From Piromyces finnis (Eukaryota; Neocallimastigomycota; Neocallimastigomycetes; Neocallimastigales; Neocallimastigaceae): DNA of 64,000 nucleotides. The DNA lies in contig MCFH01000047.1 in the NCBI GenBank assembly GCA_002104945.1, forward strand, positions 186,001 through 250,000, in the 5' to 3' direction. How positions within the stretch are numbered: position 1 is the stretch's first letter; the number at the start of each line of letters is the position of its first letter. Positions 59,341 to 64,000 of this stretch are shown here, one piece after another. The notes under the pieces were generated by a model. The model did no database searches. It saw nothing but the letters and a program-made list of their open reading frames with translations, and was not told the DNA's origin. A program made the position numbers and the translations under genes.

Positions 59341-59480
59341 AGGCATCAAATATTTTTTTAAACTTTATTATACTACTACATTGTTATAAAAAATAAAAAT
59401 AAAAATGAAAAAAATAATAGGTTTAAATAACTACAAAGATATAAAAATTGGGTATAATATATTCTAGTAACTAAAGTTTT
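59341..59480 (-). mobile_element. Non-LTR retrotransposon 3'-end fragment (copy C)
   Basis: A 5'-truncated fragment with only 3' UTR sequence. GGCATCAAATATTTTT, a TTTAAACTTTATTAT region and the string ATTGGGTATAATATATTCTAG match the 3' UTRs of the two longer copies to the right. It is followed by a T-tract and about 50 bp of unrelated DNA. Confidence 0.8.
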
Positions 59481-59544
59481 TTTTTTTTTTTTAAACTAGG
59501 AAGAGAAGACACTTCTTGTATTTATTTAATTTCTTTATTACTTT

Positions 59545-61766
59545 ATTTTTTTTTTTTTTAACAACATCAAATATTTTAAACTTCATTATTAATTTAATTA
59601 AAATTATAATACATGTTATAAAAAATTAAAAATAAAAATAAAAATAAAAAAAAAAAATACGTTTAAATAAACACAAATGAATAAAAATTGGGTATAATGT
59701 ATTCTAGTAATTTTAATTAAAGTAAGAAAGCCACTATTAGACTAAAGTATAACAATTGTATTTGACTTCCAATGAGACACCGAGCCAAAGATCAAAATTT
59801 TGTCATGGAACAAAATTATGATCTCCATTGGTTGTGTTGGCCCTCCTGGCCTGTCTTACTGTTTCTTCAGCATTGACGCTCTTGGATGTTGCTTCAAACC
59901 TTTTGAACATTGACCATTGCTGGCCAATAGCAAAAGGCATGATTTTGGTTAGAAGTTCCGCTGTTACCGTCAAGAATGGTGTTCCTTCATTAGTACCAGA
60001 TTGATTATGACACTTGTAAAGTTCTTTCCATTCTCTTGAATTGTAATTAATATTGTTAAAACTTCTTCCCCCAAGAAGGAATTTAAATATTTTACTGCAC
60101 ACACTAGAATAATCATACACATTAATATTCACAGGATTATTAGAACTATTACTATCATTAACTAAATTACTATCTATATTAGAATTATTATCTTCACTAT
60201 TGTTATTACTATTATTATTACTTCTACTACTATCATTATTAATTCTACCACTACTATTGTTATTATTACTATTGATACTATTACTATTGTTACTATTATT
60301 ATTACTATTGGCACTATTACTATTACTATTATTGCTGTCTCTACTGATATTAACATTTTCATTATTATTGATAGGACTGTTGGAATTACGTTGACTGAAA
60401 AAATTTAGTAGCTGGACTATGGAATCATAATGTTTAATACGGATATCTCTAAATGTTGGACAATCTAATAACCAATGTTTAATACTTTGATCTCCACACT
60501 TGCAACATGGACAGTAGTTAGGACAAACTGGATCAACAAATTTGGCAGCTTTGGCAACTCTAGCATCCAACTTGTATCCGCTTCTTGCTTTCAATAGCCA
60601 GTAGAAGCCATAGGCAAACTCTGGGTACTCATAACATAATTTAATAAAATCTTTAGTTTCAATAAATTTATTATCATCATAATATTGCGCTTTGATTGAA
60701 TTCCCTTTGAGATCTTTCCAATAAAAGTTTTTAACTGCTTTAACATCTCCATGTTTTTTTAATTTTTTATCAAGTGTCCTACTTGATTTGCACCACGTGT
60801 ATTTTCTAAATTTAGGAATGTAATTGATAAGGTGTGAGATAATACAATTCGAGTTTTTCCATTTGTTAAAACATCTAACCTGAGCTAACGCACATTTGGC
60901 TGACAATGGAGGAATATTCAAATCTTTTGAGATAGAGTATAAAGATATAAACGATACAGCTTTATGAACTCCGGCAACCCATCGTATTCCTTTGTTAACA
61001 TGCTTCTGAGCAATCCTAGACCTAGCTTTGTTGGATCCAAGTAATGGTGCAAAGTATGAAACTCTGCTGATTACTTGTGAGTTAAGTACTAGCTTTTTGA
61101 AGGGAATAGGAATATTAGGATTTCTTAAGAATTTACTGACTGAGAAAAGTCCTTTCAAAACCTTGTTATTAAGAGCTTTAATAACTGGTTTAAGGGACAA
61201 ATTCTTATCAAATGAAATACCAAGATAAGTATAACAATCAGTAGTTGGAATGGGTTGTCCTGCTAAGTAAAATGTTGGATCTCTCTTGTTCTGATTTTCT
61301 ATTGATTCAGGACGAATCACCATCGTTGAACATTTCTGGATACCAAATTCCATTTCATTATACAATGCCCATTCATTAACTCTTCTAAGCATCTTTTTTA
61401 AGCATCCTCTTGTTGGAGCACAAATAACTATATCATTGGCAAAAAGTCCACCACAGCATCGAGTGTCACCTAAACTGACTCCAAGATCTTCGCACTCTTT
61501 AAATATATCATTAATAAAGAGATTAAAGAGAATAGGCGAAAGTGGGCAACCTTGACGGACTCCTTTCTTCACATCAAAAGATTTCGAGAATTGTCCATCT
61601 AATTTGACATTAGCCTTAGATGTTAAATATAAATTTTTGATGAATTGTAAACTCTTACCTCGGATTCCTAAACAATCTAATTTATGGAGAATATTACTGA
61701 TTGGGACTGAATCGTATGCTTTCCTGAGATCTAAAAAGGCCAAATATGTCTCTTTATTATCTAATT

Positions 61767-61769
<3 letters not shown>
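59545..61769 (-). mobile_element. Non-LTR (L1-type) retrotransposon, 5'-truncated copy A
   Basis: The element runs right to left. Its 3' end is the tract at 59545-59559 (poly-A on the minus strand), and its 5' truncation point is at about 61769, where sequence homologous to copy B stops and a 29-base T-tract begins. It keeps part of the reverse transcriptase, the connection region, a CCHC-type zinc finger and about 240 bp of 3' UTR; the endonuclease and early RT blocks are missing. No target-site duplication is visible at the right junction. Confidence 0.9.
59803..61768 (-). pseudogene. Reverse transcriptase C-terminal part, copy A (defective)
   Basis: The open frame covers the second half of a non-LTR reverse transcriptase. 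LAFLDLRKAYDSVP is RT block A, VRQGCPLSPILFNLFINDIF is block B, and the catalytic FADD box reads FAND, an Asp-to-Asn change in the metal-binding pair. Blocks with GIQKCSTMVI and YLGISFDKNLSL follow. Near residue 440 of the open frame is a C-x3-C-x2-C-type zinc finger (CPNYCPCCKCGDQSIKHWLL), then an Asn/Ser repeat of about 60 residues, then a conserved tail ending TTNGDHNFVP. The apparent start at 61809 (MMPL and a poly-Lys run) is not element coding sequence but the copy B 3' UTR and poly-A tail read through. The element is dead: 5'-truncated and with a changed catalytic residue. Confidence 0.9.

Positions 61770-61798
<29 letters not shown>
61770..61798 (-). other. Poly-A tail of copy B joined to the truncated 5' end of copy A
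   Basis: Twenty-nine T on the plus strand, i.e. an A-tail on the minus strand. It separates the 3' UTR of copy B from the first homologous base of copy A with nothing else in between. Confidence 0.85.
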
Positions 61799-61801
<3 letters not shown>

Positions 61802-64000
61802 GGCATCAAATATTTTAAACTTTATTATTAATTTAATTAAAATTATAATACATGTAATATAAAAATTAAAATAAAATAAAAATAAAAAAAAATATGTTTA
61901 AATAAACACAAATGAATAAAAATTGGGTATAATGTATTCTAGTAATTTTAATTAAAGTAAGAAAGCCACTATCATACTAAAGTATAATAATTGTATTTGA
62001 CTTCCAATGGGACACCGAGCCAAAGATCAAAATTTTATCATGGGACAAAATTATGATCTCCATTGGTTGCGCTGGCCCTCCTGGCCTGTCTTACTGTTTC
62101 TTCAGCATTGACGCTCTTGGATGTTGCTTCAAACCTTTTGAACATTGACCATTGCTGGCCAATAGCAAAAGGCATGATTTTGGTTAGAAGTTCCGCGGTT
62201 ACCGTCAAGAATGGTGTTCCTTCATTAGTACCAGATTGAATCTGACGCTTACAAAGTTCTTTTCATTCCCTTGAATTGTAATTGATATTGTTAAAACTTC
62301 TTCCCCCAAGAAGGAATTTAAATATTTTACTGCACACACTAGAATAATCATACACATTAATATTCACCGGATTATTAGAACTATTACTATCATTAACTAA
62401 ATTACTATCTAAATTAGAATTATTATCTTCACTATTGCTATCATTACTAATATTATTATTTCTATTACTACTATTGTTATTATTACTATTGTTATTATTA
62501 CTATTGTTATTATTACTATTGTTATTATTACTATTGTTACTATTACTATTAATATTATTACTATCTCTACTGATATTATCAATTTCATTATTATTGATAG
62601 GACTATTGGAATTACGTTGACTGAAAAAATTTAATAGCTGGACTATGGAATCATAATGTTTAATACGGATATCTCTAAATGTTGGACAATCTAATAACCA
62701 ATGTTTAATACTTTGATCTCCACACTTGCAACATGGACAGTAGTTAGGACAAACTGGATCAACAAATTTGGCAGCTTTGGCAACTCTAGCATCCAACTTG
62801 TATCCGCTTCTTGCTTTCAATAGCCAGTAGAAGCCATAGGCAAACTCTGGGTACTCATAACATAATTTAATAAAATCTTTAGTATCAATAAACTTATTAT
62901 CATCATAATATTGCGCTTTGATTGAATTCCCTTTGAGATCTTTCCAATAAAAGTTTTTAACTGCTTTAACATCTCCATGTTTCTTTAGTTTTTTATCAAG
63001 TGTCCTACTTGATTTGCACCACGTGTATTTTCTAAATTTAGGAATGTAATTGACAAGGTGTGAGATAATACAATTTGAGTTTTTCCATTTGTTAAAACAT
63101 CTAACCTGAGCTAATGCACATTTGGCTGACAATGGAGGAATATTCAAATCTTTTGAGATAGAGTATAAAGATATAAACGATACAGCTTTATGAACTCCGG
63201 CAACCCATCGTATTCCTTTGTTAACATGCTTCTGTGCAATTCTAGACCTGGCTTTGTTGGATCCAAGTAATGGTGCAAAGTATGAAACTCTGCTGATTAC
63301 TTGTGAGTTAAGTACTAGCTTTTTGAAGGGAATAGGAATATTAGGATTTCTTAAGAATTTACTGACTGAGAAAAGTCCTTTCAAAACCTTGTTATTAAGA
63401 GCTTTAATAACTGGTTTAAGGGACAGATTCTTATCAAATGGAACACCAAGATAAGTATAACAATCAGTAGTTGGAATGGGTTGTCCTGCTAAGTAAAATG
63501 TTGGATCTCTCTTGTTCTGATTTTCTATTGATTCAGGACGAATCACCATCGTTGAACACTTCTGGATACCAAATTCCATTTCATTATACAAGGCCCATTC
63601 ATTAACTCTTCTAAGCATCTTTTTTAAGCATCCTCTTGTTGGAGCACAAATAACTATATCATCTGCAAAAATCCACCACAGCATCGAGTGTCACCTAAAC
63701 TGACTCCGAGATCTTCACACTCTTTAAATATATCATTAATAAAGAGATTAAAGAGAATAGGAGAAAGAGGGCATCCTTGACGGACTCCTTTCTTCACATC
63801 AAAAGATTTCGAGAATTGTCCATCTAATTTGACATTAGCCTTAGATGTTAAATATAAATTTTTGATGAATTGTAAACTCTTACCTCGGATTCCTAAACAA
63901 TCTAATTTATGGAGAATATTACCGATTGGGACTGAATCGTATGCTTTCCTGAGATCTAAAAAGGCCAAATATGTCTCTTTATTATCTAATTGACGTCTAC
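61799..64000 (-). mobile_element. Non-LTR retrotransposon copy B, continues past the window
   Basis: The same family and orientation as copy A and very similar base by base (differences are scattered single changes). It begins with a 3' UTR starting AACGGCATCAAATATTTT and runs through the same ORF to the window end, where it extends past the position at which copy A is truncated (GACGTCTAC follows instead of a T-run). The full length cannot be seen. Confidence 0.92.
62042..63968 (-). pseudogene. Reverse transcriptase region, copy B (frameshift and nonsense)
   Basis: The frame matches copy A but is broken twice. At about 63668 one base is missing relative to copy A (AAAAATCC versus AAAAAGTCC), splitting it into 63968-63654, ending CCGGFLQMI, and 63684-62263, starting MLWWIFADDIV. 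Unlike copy A the catalytic box is intact as FADD. At 62263 a TGG codon became TGA (NSRE then stop); homology continues for about 70 residues beyond, to about 62042. The zinc finger and Asn/Ser repeat are present, the latter with a different length and unit order. The part upstream of 63968 lies outside the window. Confidence 0.9.

Noticed and set aside
60174-60394. Leu-rich and Ile/Val-rich short frames within the retroelement
   Set aside because: They are off-frame and antisense readings of the Asn/Ser repeat; the same happens at 62435-62620.

Overview
The window is nuclear DNA of a dictyostelid social amoeba (Dictyostelium-like), judged from sequence alone. The non-coding DNA is almost pure A/T with long poly-A/poly-T tracts. 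Coding exons carry Asn, Ser and Thr runs. Introns are short, AT-only and have GTAAGT/GTATGT-type donors and AG acceptors. Start codons sit in AAAATG-like contexts. Microsatellites of (TAA)n and (CTATTA)n are abundant. The species cannot be fixed from the sequence.

Layout. Bases 1-2389 are non-coding with one GC-raised island (about 525-880). At 2390-7978 (+) lies a Sec16-type ER-exit-site scaffold with a 60-bp tandem repeat. Two tandem copine genes follow on the minus strand (9289-11992 and 13390-16039), with matching intron positions. Next is a nine-exon minus-strand tricalbin/extended-synaptotagmin-like gene (17299-22328) with an SMP domain and six C2 domains. After a microsatellite-rich gap comes an F-box/LRR gene (26092-29788, +), then the signal peptidase subunit SPCS1 (30771-31551, -), a sirtuin (33549-36682, +), a small unknown gene (37948-about 38300, +) and a SUN-domain gene (to 41351, +). 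Endosulfine/ARPP19 follows (42119-42951, -), then an anillin-like C2-PH gene (46284-49333, +), an HPt phosphotransfer protein matching RdeA/Ypd1 (51704-52487, +), a TEDC1-like gene (53589-56959, -) and the N-terminal glutamine amidohydrolase NTAQ1 (57767-59191, +). The right end (59341-64000) is a same-orientation array of three non-LTR retrotransposon fragments on the minus strand.

The genes are not a pathway cluster; they are ordinary housekeeping and signalling genes. Three deal with the ER: Sec16, SPCS1 and the tricalbin-like protein. Two control cell division or cortex: endosulfine and the anillin-like protein. Exon models were built by hand from splice-site phase, and every coding model called complete closes in frame. 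The most interesting observations are a TEDC1-like gene in an amoeba lineage thought to lack centrioles; a retroelement array whose junction looks like reverse-transcriptase template jumping, with the two long copies broken at the same catalytic box by different lesions; the copine tandem pair with a shared downstream motif that recurs once more; and the unexplained GC-raised island near the left end.
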